A stretch of DNA of 64,000 bases from Alphaproteobacteria bacterium (GCA_024743215.1 JANSWZ010000012.1:1-64000); one strand, 5' to 3'; positions 6,972 through 16,627 are shown, counted from the stretch's first letter. Numbers and translations are program-made. The notes: a model not told the origin generated them from the sequence alone.

Positions 6972-8012
6972 TTATTTTCGGGAATCTGATGCTGCAAAGG
7001 GCAGCGCGGTATCAGCCATCAATTGAGCCTTCAAAGCCAGCTCCATAACCTTGAAGGCATGAGCCTGTGGCATGGCGGTTTCTGTTCGGTCACGAATGTC
7101 ATTGGCAAGGTTCTGGAAATAGGGATATCCCGCATCGGAACAGTCGATTTTCTCGCATCGGCTTCCATTCACCAGATAGAGGTGATCAATCCCGTCATCG
7201 CGCGCAACATCGACATATTTGCGCAATTCAATATAGCCCTCGGTACCCAGCAGGGTCAGCCGCCCATCACCCCAATTAGGCAGCGCATCGGGCGTGTACC
7301 AATCCACGCGAATATAACCATGAGCATTGGCACTGCGCAGTGCAATCTCGCCAAAGTCCTGAAGACCCGGATCATCCGGATTTGCATAATTGGCCGCAGA
7401 AGCAAGCGTCACTTCGGCATCGTCCGAGCCGGTAAAATATAAAAACTGGTCAATCTGATGCGAAGCAATGTCGCACAAAATGCCGCCATATTTCTCACGC
7501 TGAAAAAACCACTCTGGCCGTGTCGGCCGGTTGAGCCTGTGCGGCCCCAGCCCGACCGTCTGCACAACCCTGCCAATGGCTCCAGCCTGCACCAGTTCTG
7601 CAGCCTTGGTGACGCTGGCAACCTCGAACCGTTCTGAAAAATCCACCGACCAGATACGCCCTGTCTCAGCCACAGCAGCTTTGATATCAGCAAGTTGATC
7701 CAGACTGGTGCAGCCTGGTTTGTCGAGCATCACATCCTTGCCATGGCGCATTGCCTCAACAGCCAGTGCCGCGCGATCTGCCGGAACCGCCGCAATCAGG
7801 AACAGGTCAATCGATGGATCATCCAACAACCCAGAACGGTCCGAAAAACGTTTTGCATCTGGAAAGCGCTTGGTGAAACCTTGCAGAGTCGGTGGTTCGC
7901 CATCGGTCCACCAGCCAGCAAACTCACAGCCAATATCCAGCATGTTCTGCACCATGCCGTAAATGTGCCGGTGATCCAGCCCGATGGCCGCAAATCGAAT
8001 GGGATCAGTCAT
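6972..8012 (-). CDS. Gfo/Idh/MocA-family NAD(P)-dependent oxidoreductase
   Basis: 346 residues. The N-terminal Rossmann half begins FAAIGLDHRHIYGM and has the conserved Lys in LDKPG (the EKP motif of the family, here DKP). The C-terminal half has GGILCDIASHQID, whose His is typically catalytic. Its start overlaps the upstream oxidoreductase stop by 8 nt and the gene leads into uxuA. Such enzymes oxidise or epimerise sugars, cyclitols or uronate derivatives. The exact substrate is unknown; the operon suggests a uronate-containing sugar. Confidence 0.82.
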   Translation of the reverse strand: MTDPIRFAAIGLDHRHIYGMVQNMLDIGCEFAGWWTDGEPPTLQGFTKRFPDAKRFSDRSGLLDDPSIDLFLIAAVPADRAALAVEAMRHGKDVMLDKPGCTSLDQLADIKAAVAETGRIWSVDFSERFEVASVTKAAELVQAGAIGRVVQTVGLGPHRLNRPTRPEWFFQREKYGGILCDIASHQIDQFLYFTGSDDAEVTLASAANYANPDDPGLQDFGEIALRSANAHGYIRVDWYTPDALPNWGDGRLTLLGTEGYIELRKYVDVARDDGIDHLYLVNGSRCEKIDCSDAGYPYFQNLANDIRDRTETAMPQAHAFKVMELALKAQLMADTALPFAASDSRK

Positions 8013-9057
8013 GGGTTTTATCCAGTTCGGAAAGAGTTACAGCCCGCTCTGCGCGCGATGACAGCGCAAGCGCATCAATGAGGCGATGAACCGCAAGCGC
8101 CTCGCGTCCAGGCGCTATTGGCGGTCTGCCAGAGCGGATCGCGTCCGCAAAGTCTTCAATCACGGCCTGATGCCATTCATGCGTAAACGCCATTGGGTCC
8201 GCACCACCGCCACTGGCCATATCTTCGCCAATGGTCTCTGTGCGGCCATCCTGCCAATGCAATTCCAATTTTCCAGATTTCAGGCAAACAGACACATGTT
8301 CGCAATGCAGCGTGATGGATTCAGCCGCTCCGGGATAAGACGCTGTGCTCGCGGTCAATGATCCGATAGCCCCGCTTTCAAAGTCCAGCCCGGCGGTGAC
8401 AAAATCCTCCGCCTCCATACTATGCAACGCGCTGGTGCGTGCCATCGCCTGAACTTTTTTCACGGCACCCGTGAAGGACAGAGCCAAATCCATCGTGTGG
8501 ATAGCCTGTGAAATCAGAACGCCGCCGCCATCGCGCCCATAGGTCCCTCGCCCCGGCTCATCATAATAGGATTGCGCACGCCACCAGGGCACTGCAATTT
8601 CGGCAACCCGGATCGGTCCGGTATCACCTGAACCAAGAAGCGCCCGCAATTTCTGCGACACCTCACGCGCCCGGTGCTGAAACACAATGCCAAGGGTGAC
8701 ACCGGCAGCTTCACACTGTTCGACAATCGCACTGGCAGCTTTCCAGTCCCGCTCGATCGGCTTTTCCAGCAGGATATGTTTGCCGGCAGCAACCAGCTTG
8801 CCAATGATATCCGCCCTTGCATTGGGCGGTGTCGCCACAATCACAAAATCAATCGCAGCATCCCCGGCGATCTCGTCGACAGAATTGTAAATGCGCACAG
8901 AATCAACGGCGTCTGGCATATGTGCTTTAATGAAGGCTGCGGCTTTTCCAGCATCGCGGCTGCAAACACCGCGCAGGGTCAGACCCTTGGTATTTGCTTT
9001 GATCGCATTCAGATGCGTCGCGGCCACCATGCCCAGACCTATCATGGCCAAATTCAT
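8005..9057 (-). CDS. Gfo/Idh/MocA-family NAD(P)-dependent oxidoreductase
   Basis: 350 residues from ATG 9057 with GGGAGGG upstream. It has the classic dinucleotide site GLGMVAATH near residue 7, the LEKPI motif around residue 95 and GGGVLISQAIHTMD in the second domain. It is the first gene of the minus-strand uronate operon and is only distantly related to the next gene, so the two probably catalyse successive or different steps, such as oxidation and reduction at different carbons. The operator-like palindrome at 9148-9161 lies in its promoter region. Substrate unknown. Confidence 0.84.
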   Translation of the reverse strand: MNLAMIGLGMVAATHLNAIKANTKGLTLRGVCSRDAGKAAAFIKAHMPDAVDSVRIYNSVDEIAGDAAIDFVIVATPPNARADIIGKLVAAGKHILLEKPIERDWKAASAIVEQCEAAGVTLGIVFQHRAREVSQKLRALLGSGDTGPIRVAEIAVPWWRAQSYYDEPGRGTYGRDGGGVLISQAIHTMDLALSFTGAVKKVQAMARTSALHSMEAEDFVTAGLDFESGAIGSLTASTASYPGAAESITLHCEHVSVCLKSGKLELHWQDGRTETIGEDMASGGGADPMAFTHEWHQAVIEDFADAIRSGRPPIAPGREALAVHRLIDALALSSRAERAVTLSELDKTHD

Positions 9058-9134
9058 CGCAAACCCTCCCTCAAGAATAGTACGTCACCAGAAAACTCGC
9101 CGTTTCAGTGCAGAGCAGGTGACCCGCAGACCGG

Positions 9135-9161
9135 TTGTACAATCTTTGTATACCGGTATAC
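9135..9161. promoter_or_regulatory. Candidate GntR operator between divergent uronate operons
   Basis: A perfect 14-bp palindrome GTATACCGGTATAC (9148-9161) and a shorter TTGTACAA (9135-9142) lie between the divergent starts at 9057 and 9187. FadR-subfamily GntR proteins bind palindromes of this type, so the regulator encoded at 9187 probably represses both directions. No protein-DNA evidence. Confidence 0.6.
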
Positions 9162-9186
9162 TGGTTGAACACAAGAGGAGCCGATC

Positions 9187-9954
9187 ATGGCGCAGCAATC
9201 TGAAGTTACACCGGGTGAACAGGCACTAAACGCGCAGCAACCGGACACTCGCTACCCTGAGATCGATCCGGCGCTGCCTGCCGGAAACCAGATTTTCAAT
9301 GTCCTGCAAGCCATGATCCTGACAATGGAACTGCCGCCGGGACAGGCCCTGTCAGAAGCGGATATAGCGACCAAATTCGGGGCTAGCCGGACACCGGTCC
9401 GCGAAGCATTGCAGAAATTGCGTGAAGCCCAACTGGTGATGACAAAGCCAAGCCGGGGCAACTTTGTAACAAGGCTTAACAAAAGCAAGATACTGGAAGC
9501 GCGTTTTCTACGGGAGGCACTGGAAGTGGCCGTTGTTGACCGACTGTGTGAAACCGGTCTGTCCGACGCATTTACAGCCAGCCTCCACGAAAATCTGAAG
9601 CGCCAGAAAAAGGCAATCAAGCGCCGCGACAATCAGGAATTCCGCCATCTCGATGATGCTTTCCACCTGACCCTTGCACGAGCCACCGATTATCCCCGCG
9701 TCGCCGATGTTCTGAAACGGGAGAAATTTCTGCTCGACCGGCTTCGGGTGCTGGCACAGCGCAGCAAATCCCACCAGAAAAGTCTGCTGCGGGAACATCA
9801 GAATATGCTCACCGCTATTCTTGAACGAGACCGAAAAACGGCAATCAGCTTGACCAGACAGCATTTGAATTCAGTGCTCGACACGCTGTCAGCACTGGGG
9901 CAAACACATGCCGACTATTTTGAACAAGACACCGCAACACGGATCCTTTTATGA
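9187..9954 (+). CDS. GntR/FadR-family transcriptional regulator of uronate genes
   Basis: 255 residues with GAGGAG upstream. The winged helix-turn-helix lies at about residues 55-80 (LSEADIATKFGASRTPVREAL) and an all-helical FCD ligand domain follows (FRHLDDAFHLTLA and REHQNMLTAI carry the expected acidic and His residues). It overlaps uxaC by 4 nt and faces the uxuA operon. By position it is the likely repressor of hexuronate catabolism, comparable in role to E. coli UxuR/ExuR. Inducer not known. Confidence 0.88.
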   Translation: MAQQSEVTPGEQALNAQQPDTRYPEIDPALPAGNQIFNVLQAMILTMELPPGQALSEADIATKFGASRTPVREALQKLREAQLVMTKPSRGNFVTRLNKSKILEARFLREALEVAVVDRLCETGLSDAFTASLHENLKRQKKAIKRRDNQEFRHLDDAFHLTLARATDYPRVADVLKREKFLLDRLRVLAQRSKSHQKSLLREHQNMLTAILERDRKTAISLTRQHLNSVLDTLSALGQTHADYFEQDTATRILL

Positions 9955-11342
9955 CGAACGCACCCATGGGCACGATCCATCTACCAGCTCACGCCGACAC
10001 CATCTACCAACACATTCGTGACATCCCGATTGTGTCCCCCCATGGCCATTGTGACCCGTCCTGGTTTGCCAAAAACACGGCATTCAGGGATCCTGCTGAA
10101 TTGCTGATCATTCCGGATCATTACGTGTTTCGCATGCTTTACAGTCAGGGCGTTCCGCTTGAAAGCCTTGGGTTGGGAACACCTCCAGAAGAGCGCGACC
10201 CAAGGAAGATTTTCAAGATTTTTGCAGAACACTGGAACCGTTTTCTGGGCACGCCCAGCCGACAGTGGCTCGAGCATACCTTTACCAATGTGTTTGGACT
10301 GACAGAACCACTGACGCCCAAAACCGCAGATCACTATTACGATCTGATTGATGCAAAACTGAAAACGCCGGAATTCCGGCCCAGAGCCTTGTTCGAAAGC
10401 TTTGGCCTGGAGGTTCTGGCCACCACCGATGGTGCACTGGATTCGCTTACCCATCACGCGGCCATCCAAAACAGTGACTGGCAGGGCCGCATCATTCCGA
10501 CCTTCCGCCCCGATACAGTTCTCAACCCGGCCTCGCCGGACTTCATCCCCCATATGCACCAATTGGCTGAAATGACGGGTGAAGACACTTCATCTTTCAA
10601 AAACTACCTGAGCGCTTTACGCCAATGCAGAGCAGCCTTCAAAGCAGCCGGCGCAACGGCCACCGATCACGCCATCACTGAAATCTATACAGAACAAATA
10701 TCTGATTCAGACATGCAGGCCTTGCTGCAAAAGGCCCTCAACGCACCTCTGGATCACGCTGAGGCAACGCTGTTTTACGGCCGCATGCTGATCGATATGG
10801 CGCAAATGTCGATTGATGATGGCCTTGTCATGCAGATTCATGCTGGCAGCTACCGTTCGACAAATCGAACCCTGTTCAAGCGCTTCGGAAATGATATGGG
10901 TGCCGATATACCCATCGCCGTCGATTGGGTGCGCGGTCTGGCGCCCCTGCTCAACAAGGTTGGCAACAATCCCGATCTGACCATAATTCTGTTCACGCTG
11001 GACGAGACCACCTATGCGCGCGAACTGGCTCCGATGGCTGGTCACTGGCCATGCCTGCGCCTCGGACCGCCCTGGTGGTTCCATGACAGTCTGAACGGTA
11101 TTGCGCGTTATTTTGATGCGGTGGTCGAGACCGCAGGCTATTGGAATCTGGCCGGGTTCAACGACGACACACGGGCGTTTTTGTCCATTCCGGCACGCCA
11201 TGATTTGTGGCGGCGCGGCGTTGCCACCCATCTGGGCACGCAAATCTCTCGCGGCCTGTTCGGCCAGTCAGACGCTTTGGAAATCGCGCGGCTTCTGACC
11301 CGCGATCTGGCGATCGATGCTTACCGTCTGAGAGGTGTATGA
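9951..11342 (+). CDS. uxaC: Glucuronate (uronate) isomerase
   Basis: 463 residues, close to E. coli UxaC. The amidohydrolase-superfamily metal site HGH occurs at residues 31-33 (IVSPHGHCDP), with HYYDLIDAKL, FRPDTVLNP, IAVDWVRG and WNLAGFNDDTR as further conserved stretches. It interconverts D-glucuronate and D-fructuronate (or galacturonate and tagaturonate). The start ATG overlaps the regulator stop (ATGA), and uxuB begins just after the stop. HGHCDP differs slightly from the HCHL form I associate with E. coli, suggesting a separate subgroup. Confidence 0.92.
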   Translation: MTNAPMGTIHLPAHADTIYQHIRDIPIVSPHGHCDPSWFAKNTAFRDPAELLIIPDHYVFRMLYSQGVPLESLGLGTPPEERDPRKIFKIFAEHWNRFLGTPSRQWLEHTFTNVFGLTEPLTPKTADHYYDLIDAKLKTPEFRPRALFESFGLEVLATTDGALDSLTHHAAIQNSDWQGRIIPTFRPDTVLNPASPDFIPHMHQLAEMTGEDTSSFKNYLSALRQCRAAFKAAGATATDHAITEIYTEQISDSDMQALLQKALNAPLDHAEATLFYGRMLIDMAQMSIDDGLVMQIHAGSYRSTNRTLFKRFGNDMGADIPIAVDWVRGLAPLLNKVGNNPDLTIILFTLDETTYARELAPMAGHWPCLRLGPPWWFHDSLNGIARYFDAVVETAGYWNLAGFNDDTRAFLSIPARHDLWRRGVATHLGTQISRGLFGQSDALEIARLLTRDLAIDAYRLRGV

Positions 11343-11343
11343 C

Positions 11344-12693
11344 ATGAAGCGTATTTTGCATCTTGGCCCCGGTAATTTTTTCCGCGCCCATCAAGCCTGG
11401 TATACGCACCACGCCAACGATTACGGAAATGCGGACTGGCAAATTACGGGTGTTTCGCTGAAAAGTAGCACCGCAAGAGACAGCCTTACGCCGCAGGACT
11501 GTGATTATACGCTGGTCATTAACAGTGTTGCTGACACAGATTATCAACGCATTTCCGTCATCGACAGAATTCTGGTCGGCCCTGAAGACCCGCAAGCTGT
11601 TATTGATTTGATTGCTGATCCCGCAACAGCAATTGTCAGTCTGACAGTGACCGAAAAGGGCTACCACATAGACGCCACAACTGGCCATCTCAACACCAGA
11701 AATCCTGATATTGCGGCTGAACTGTCGGACGGCCAGCCCCGCACGGCGATTGGCTTTCTGACCTTTGGACTACAAAAACGACAGCAGCAAAATGCAGATC
11801 CGATAACAATCATCAGCTGTGATAATCTGTCCGACAATGGCGCGACTTTGAAAAAGCTGGTGCAGGAATTCGATCAGGAAGCCAGTCGTAGCCTTCCCGG
11901 CTGGCTTGGCCTTGCAGATTGGCTGAAAAAATCAGTCACCTTTCCTGGCACCATGGTCGACCGAATTACGCCTGCAACCACGGATGCACTGCGCCAGGAG
12001 GTCCATCAAAAAGCCGGCTGGGCCGATGCATCACCGGTGGCAACCGAGCTGTTTTCAGAATGGATCATTGAAGATAGTTTTGCAGCAGAGCGGCCCGCCT
12101 GGGATCAGGCTGGTGCGCAGTTTGTGGATGATGTTTCCCCTTTCGAACACAGAAAGCTGCGGCTGCTGAACGGAGCCCATTCATTCCTTGCCTATGCCGG
12201 GCTTTACACCGGCCATACCTATGTTCATGAGGCGATTGCCGACACGGTGTTGCGCGCAGCAGTTGGAGAACTGATGCTGGAAGCAACCACCACACTGCCC
12301 GCAACCATGCAATCGGATGCTGCTGACTATTGTACGGAATTGATTGAGCGTTTTGCCAACCCGGCATTGAAGCATGAACTGGCGCAGATCGCCGGCGATG
12401 GCAGTCAGAAACTGCCAGTGCGAGTCCTGTCCACGATTGCCGACCGGCACAACAAAGGCACGGCTTCACCATGTGCTTCAGATACAATCGCCTATTGGCT
12501 GGTTTTCATTTATCAGCGCAGCGCAGCTGGCGCGGATATCAACGATCCGCTGGCAAAGCGCTTTGCTGAAATTCAGCAATCCTCTGATAACAGGCGTGAC
12601 AAGCTCACCGCCATTTTGCAGACATTGTCACCTGATGGCAGCCTTGATCAGAACAGAATTCTGGAGCGGGCAGAGACACTTCTGGACGCCTGA
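11344..12693 (+). CDS. uxuB: Fructuronate reductase (mannitol dehydrogenase family)
   Basis: 449 residues. ATG 11344 is preferred over an upstream GTG because GAGAGG precedes it by about 8 nt. The N-terminal GPGNFFRAHQA (8-18) is the NAD-binding start of long-chain polyol dehydrogenases; SLTVTEKGYH, SCDNLSDNG and KLRLLNGAHS are family stretches. It reduces D-fructuronate to D-mannonate, linking uxaC to uxuA. Tagaturonate reductase (UxaB) is the related alternative, but the presence of uxuA makes UxuB more likely. Confidence 0.9.
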   Translation: MKRILHLGPGNFFRAHQAWYTHHANDYGNADWQITGVSLKSSTARDSLTPQDCDYTLVINSVADTDYQRISVIDRILVGPEDPQAVIDLIADPATAIVSLTVTEKGYHIDATTGHLNTRNPDIAAELSDGQPRTAIGFLTFGLQKRQQQNADPITIISCDNLSDNGATLKKLVQEFDQEASRSLPGWLGLADWLKKSVTFPGTMVDRITPATTDALRQEVHQKAGWADASPVATELFSEWIIEDSFAAERPAWDQAGAQFVDDVSPFEHRKLRLLNGAHSFLAYAGLYTGHTYVHEAIADTVLRAAVGELMLEATTTLPATMQSDAADYCTELIERFANPALKHELAQIAGDGSQKLPVRVLSTIADRHNKGTASPCASDTIAYWLVFIYQRSAAGADINDPLAKRFAEIQQSSDNRRDKLTAILQTLSPDGSLDQNRILERAETLLDA

Positions 12694-12742
12694 CAAAATG
12701 TGAGACATGTTGGGGGCCAGGTGTTCCCGGCGGGAGAATTTT

Positions 12743-13627
12743 GTGACGTATTTTCTGGGAATTGACGGCGGCGGAACCGGATGCCGTGCGCTTGTCTGTG
12801 ACGCGGCTGGCACACCTCTTGGGTCAGGCGCCGCAGGATCAGCCAACATTGCGTCTGACCTTAAAGGCGCGCGCGACAACATCATCCTTGCGACACAGTC
12901 AGCCATGGAAGCCGCGGGCCTTCCAACGGAAACCATACAAGATCTTTCGGCCTATCTTGGTTTGGCCGGGGCCAATATCGATACCGCTGCGGCTCAATTG
13001 TCTGAGTTGCTGCCCTTTGGTGATGTGCGGATCGTCAACGACGCTGCAATCGCGTTGCAAGGTGCTATAGGTTCACAGAACGGCGCAGCGGCCATCATCG
13101 GCACCGGATCCATATTCGTGCAACGCAAGGCTGGAACATTTACACCGCGCGGCGGGTGGGGTTTTACGCTCAGCGATCACGCCAGTGGCGCACAGCTTGG
13201 CCGTGCCCGACTCGAAGCATCATTGCTGGCGCATGATCGCATCAGGACACAAACGCCATTGACGCGCACAACCTTGGCCAATTTCAAAAATAACCCGCAA
13301 AAGCTGGTCACATTTGCTCAATCAGCAAGTCCGGCTGATTTCGGCGCATTTGCGCGCGATATCTTTGAATATGCCGAACAGGGTGATGCCACCGCAACTT
13401 CCATTATTGGTGATGCGGTCCAGATGATTGAAGACATTTTGCAGGCAATGGACCTTCAGACCGGCGAACCTTTTTGCATGCTGGGCGGTCTTGGTCCAAA
13501 ATATGTGCCATATCTGAGCGCAACCAATCGCGAGCGGGTTAAGCCCCCGCTTGCAGATGCGGTCAGTGGCGCGGCAGCATTGGCGGTCCAACACTTTAGC
13601 AACGCGCCAACAAAACATACGACATAA
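12743..13627 (+). CDS. BadF/BadG-type sugar kinase, probably N-acetylglucosamine kinase
   Basis: About 294 residues from GTG 12743, which has GGGAG 6-7 nt upstream; an in-frame ATG at 12707 lacks a ribosome binding site. The ASKHA-fold phosphate motif GIDGGGTGC opens the protein, with VNDAAIAL and IIGTGS later, as in eukaryotic-type NagK and bacterial glucosamine kinases. The neighbour nagA makes N-acetylglucosamine or a related amino sugar the most probable substrate, phosphorylated at position 6. It sits in the same transcript as the uronate genes. Confidence 0.83.
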   Translation: MTYFLGIDGGGTGCRALVCDAAGTPLGSGAAGSANIASDLKGARDNIILATQSAMEAAGLPTETIQDLSAYLGLAGANIDTAAAQLSELLPFGDVRIVNDAAIALQGAIGSQNGAAAIIGTGSIFVQRKAGTFTPRGGWGFTLSDHASGAQLGRARLEASLLAHDRIRTQTPLTRTTLANFKNNPQKLVTFAQSASPADFGAFARDIFEYAEQGDATATSIIGDAVQMIEDILQAMDLQTGEPFCMLGGLGPKYVPYLSATNRERVKPPLADAVSGAAALAVQHFSNAPTKHTT

Positions 13628-13655
13628 CCTCCTGGCCGGAGCAGGAAACAAACCC

Positions 13656-14807
13656 ATGAGCCAGATCGACGCCTATTCAGGAGCCACCATATTTGATGGC
13701 GAACAGCGCCAAGAAAATGCAGTGCTGTTGGTTCAGGCTGGGGTTGTTCTGGGCATTGTATCAGAAGACAATATCCCACCTGATTGCACCCAGCATATTC
13801 TGGCCGGTGGCCTGCTTGCGCCGGGTTTTGTTGATCTACAGGTGAATGGCGGCGGCGGTGTTCTGTTCAATGACCAGCCCGACCTTGACGCCATCAAGAC
13901 CATTTGCGCTGCCCACGCACCTTTTGGCACCACATCCCTTTTACCTACTTTGATCACAGACACACCCGAAATAGGAGACGCCGCCATTGAAGCCGGGATT
14001 GCGGCAACCAATGCAGCCCTGCCCGGGTTTCTGGGGTTACATCTGGAAGGGCCGCATTTATCCGTTGCACGCAAGGGGGCTCACGACCCCAGCCTGATCA
14101 GGCCCATGAGTGAGGATGATCTTGGAAAAATCAAACTGGCCAGACAATCCCTGCCCTTTCTGATGAGCACAATAGCACCAGAATCCGTCACCAATGCACA
14201 AATCGCGACATTGAAAGCCGCCGGTGTTCTTGTCAGCCTTGGCCATTCTGATGTCAGTTTTGAAACCGCCACCGCTGCCGCCATTGCCGGTGCGGGGGCC
14301 GTGACACATCTCTTCAACGCCATGAGCCCGCTCGGCCACCGGGAACCCGGACTGGTGGGCGCGGCGCTTCAAACGGAAAACCTGTTCGCCGGGCTTATTG
14401 CCGATGGCATTCATGTGCATTCTGCAGTCATCGAAACTGCGCTTGCCGCCAAACGCGGACCGGGCCGGATTTTTCTGGTGACCGACGCCATGTCCACCAT
14501 TGGCACCGATCAACAATCCTTCACCCTGAACGGGCGCACAATCCGCCGCGATGGCGGAAAGCTTGTGCTGGAAGACGGCACACTGGCTGGCGCAGATCTG
14601 GATATGATATCCGCCATTCGCTTCATGGTCACAACAGTTGGCGTTACCGTGGATGAGGCGCTGCGTATGGCCTCCCTTTATCCGGCCATGTGTCTGGGCG
14701 TCGATGCCAGCCTTGGACACCTCAAAGCCGGAGCGGCGGCGGATATGGTCCATCTTGACCAAAAGCTTGAAATCAAATCAGTGTGGCGCGGTGGGCAAAG
14801 ATTATAG
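13656..14807 (+). CDS. nagA: N-acetylglucosamine-6-phosphate deacetylase
   Basis: 383 residues from ATG 13656 (AGGAAA upstream). Motifs: GFVDLQVNGGGG (57-68), HLEGPHL (129-135, Glu metal ligand), SLGHSDVSFETA (194-205), THLFNAMSPLGHREPG (217-232) and LVTDAMS (274-280, catalytic Asp). DxQxNG in place of HxH is typical of single-metal NagA enzymes. It removes acetate from GlcNAc-6-phosphate. No nagB is present in the window, so glucosamine-6-phosphate must be processed elsewhere. Confidence 0.92.
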   Translation: MSQIDAYSGATIFDGEQRQENAVLLVQAGVVLGIVSEDNIPPDCTQHILAGGLLAPGFVDLQVNGGGGVLFNDQPDLDAIKTICAAHAPFGTTSLLPTLITDTPEIGDAAIEAGIAATNAALPGFLGLHLEGPHLSVARKGAHDPSLIRPMSEDDLGKIKLARQSLPFLMSTIAPESVTNAQIATLKAAGVLVSLGHSDVSFETATAAAIAGAGAVTHLFNAMSPLGHREPGLVGAALQTENLFAGLIADGIHVHSAVIETALAAKRGPGRIFLVTDAMSTIGTDQQSFTLNGRTIRRDGGKLVLEDGTLAGADLDMISAIRFMVTTVGVTVDEALRMASLYPAMCLGVDASLGHLKAGAAADMVHLDQKLEIKSVWRGGQRL

Positions 14808-14822
14808 AACACTGGATCCATC

Positions 14823-15704
14823 TTGCGGCTTAACTTTGAACAATTGAAAACCTTCCTGATGGTGGTGCGCTTTGGCGGCGTGCGGCGCGCGTCCGAGCAC
14901 ATGCACTTGTCGCAACCCGCTGTCACAGCGCGCGTCCAGAATCTGGAACAATGTCTGGGTGTCGATCTGTTTGACCGCAGCAAGGGCGCCATGACGCTGA
15001 CCAAACGCGGCGAATCTCTTGTTAAATATGCTGAGCAATATGTACAGCTCAGCGATTTGATTGAGCGGGATATTGTCGACCCGGCTGGTATTGATCTGCA
15101 TTTGCGCATTGGCGTTTCAGAAACAATTGTCCAATCCTGGCTCCCTGAATTTGTCTCCAGGCTCCGAAAGGAGTTTCCCAATCTGGCCATTGATATCTCT
15201 GTCGACATCTCCTCCAATCTGCGCGAAGCGCTGCTGACGCGGGCCCTGGACCTTGCCATCCTGCTTGGTCCTGTCTCTGAATTCACGGTTGATAATATAG
15301 ACCTGCCCGACATCACGCTGAACTGGTACTGCGCTGCAGAGGCTGTGCTCGACGATGATCCGGCACAGCTGTTTCTTTCAAATCCGGTCGTAACCTATGC
15401 CCGCAACACCCGCCCGCACCGGGAGTTGAAGTCTGAATTATTCAACCGTTACGGGCCCGGCATTTCCCTCTTTCCATCTTCATCCCTGTCAGCCTGCTTT
15501 CGCATGGTTGCGTCCGGTCTGGGTGTCGCCGCCTTGCCGGAAAGTCTGGCCGCACCCGAACTTGCAGCGGGAAATGTCCGCGAATTCGATCCGGGCTGGA
15601 AACCGAAAGCACTACACTTCACAGCATCTTACCTTGGAGATCCACAGTCGTTTTTGCTGGCGCGCGCGGCGAATATCGCAAAAGAGGTGGCCAATGGGGA
15701 ATGA
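14823..15704 (+). CDS. LysR-family transcriptional regulator
   Basis: 293 residues, beginning at TTG 14823 (RLNFEQLKTFL is the usual LysR start); the ribosome binding site is weak. The helix-turn-helix spans roughly residues 15-45 (GGVRRASEHMHLSQPAVTAR) and the periplasmic-binding-fold effector domain follows. It stands 15 nt after nagA but is followed in the same direction by the 5-oxoproline cluster, so I assign it to that cluster. The 15705-15808 gap would then hold the promoter it controls. The effector could be 5-oxoproline or glutamate (inference). Confidence 0.85.
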   Translation: MRLNFEQLKTFLMVVRFGGVRRASEHMHLSQPAVTARVQNLEQCLGVDLFDRSKGAMTLTKRGESLVKYAEQYVQLSDLIERDIVDPAGIDLHLRIGVSETIVQSWLPEFVSRLRKEFPNLAIDISVDISSNLREALLTRALDLAILLGPVSEFTVDNIDLPDITLNWYCAAEAVLDDDPAQLFLSNPVVTYARNTRPHRELKSELFNRYGPGISLFPSSSLSACFRMVASGLGVAALPESLAAPELAAGNVREFDPGWKPKALHFTASYLGDPQSFLLARAANIAKEVANGE

Positions 15705-15808
15705 TAGATGATCAAAAAAGCTGATCAATTCCGCAAAGAAAACACGATTTGACCTGATCAAATAATTGACCCAGCCTAACCAGCACAAGACATGCAAGGT
15801 TGGGAACT

Positions 15809-16627
15809 ATGGTCAACGCGACGGCATCAAACTACACGGAACTGCGCTCTCACAGTGTTGAGGCAGTCCGTGAAGCTATTCGCGCCAATCAATATACTGG
15901 CCATACTGCGGGCCTTGCGCCCGGCAAACTGCAGGCCAATCTCGCCATACTGCCACAGGAATATGCGCTCGACTTCATGCGCTTCTGTCAGCGCAACCCA
16001 AAGCCCTGCCCGCTGGTCGGTGTCTCTGAAACCGGCGATCCAATGTTGCACACATTGGGACGGGCGATTGATGTGCGCACCGATGTGCCGGGCTACAATA
16101 TTTATCGCAATGGCGAAATGACAGGTTCACAATCCAGCATCAACGATCTGTGGAACGATGATCTGGTCGCTTTTGCACTGGGCTGCTCCTTCACATTTGA
16201 AAACGCCCTTCTGAATGCAGGCATTGCCCTTTGGCATATCGAGGACAACAAAACCGTGCCCATGTACCGGACGTCATTGCAAACGGTTGATGCGGGCGCA
16301 TTCGGTGGTGGCACAGTTGTTTCCATGCGCGCCATGCCAGCCAACCGTGTCGAAGAAGCGATTGAGATTTCATCCCGCTATCCCTGGGCGCATGGCAGCC
16401 CGGTTCATATCGGTGATCCGGCAGAGATCGGCATTGCCGATTTGAACCAGCCCGATTGGGGTGATCAACCGCCTGCCCTTGACGACACAGTGCCCGTGTT
16501 CTGGGCCTGTGGCGTGACCCCGCAAAACGCAATCATGCGCGCCAAACTACCGCTTTGCATAACCCACACCCCCGGCAAGATGCTCATCACAGATATCGAT
16601 GAGGCGGCCGAAACACCAATCATCTGA
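15809..16627 (+). CDS. D-glutamate cyclase-like protein (DUF1445/YcsI family)
   Basis: 272 residues from ATG 15809 (AAGG upstream). The sequence belongs to the family once called DUF1445 or putative hydro-lyase (YcsI). Conserved pieces include LAPGKLQANLAIL, FLRFCQ-type FMRFCQRN, FALGCSFTFENAL and FWACGVTPQNA. A mammalian relative, DGLUCY, carries this domain and converts D-glutamate to 5-oxo-D-proline. Here the gene precedes a TRAP transporter and a 5-oxoprolinase, which supports a role in 5-oxoproline/D-glutamate interconversion. The bacterial reaction and direction are inferred. Confidence 0.82.
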   Translation: MVNATASNYTELRSHSVEAVREAIRANQYTGHTAGLAPGKLQANLAILPQEYALDFMRFCQRNPKPCPLVGVSETGDPMLHTLGRAIDVRTDVPGYNIYRNGEMTGSQSSINDLWNDDLVAFALGCSFTFENALLNAGIALWHIEDNKTVPMYRTSLQTVDAGAFGGGTVVSMRAMPANRVEEAIEISSRYPWAHGSPVHIGDPAEIGIADLNQPDWGDQPPALDDTVPVFWACGVTPQNAIMRAKLPLCITHTPGKMLITDIDEAAETPII

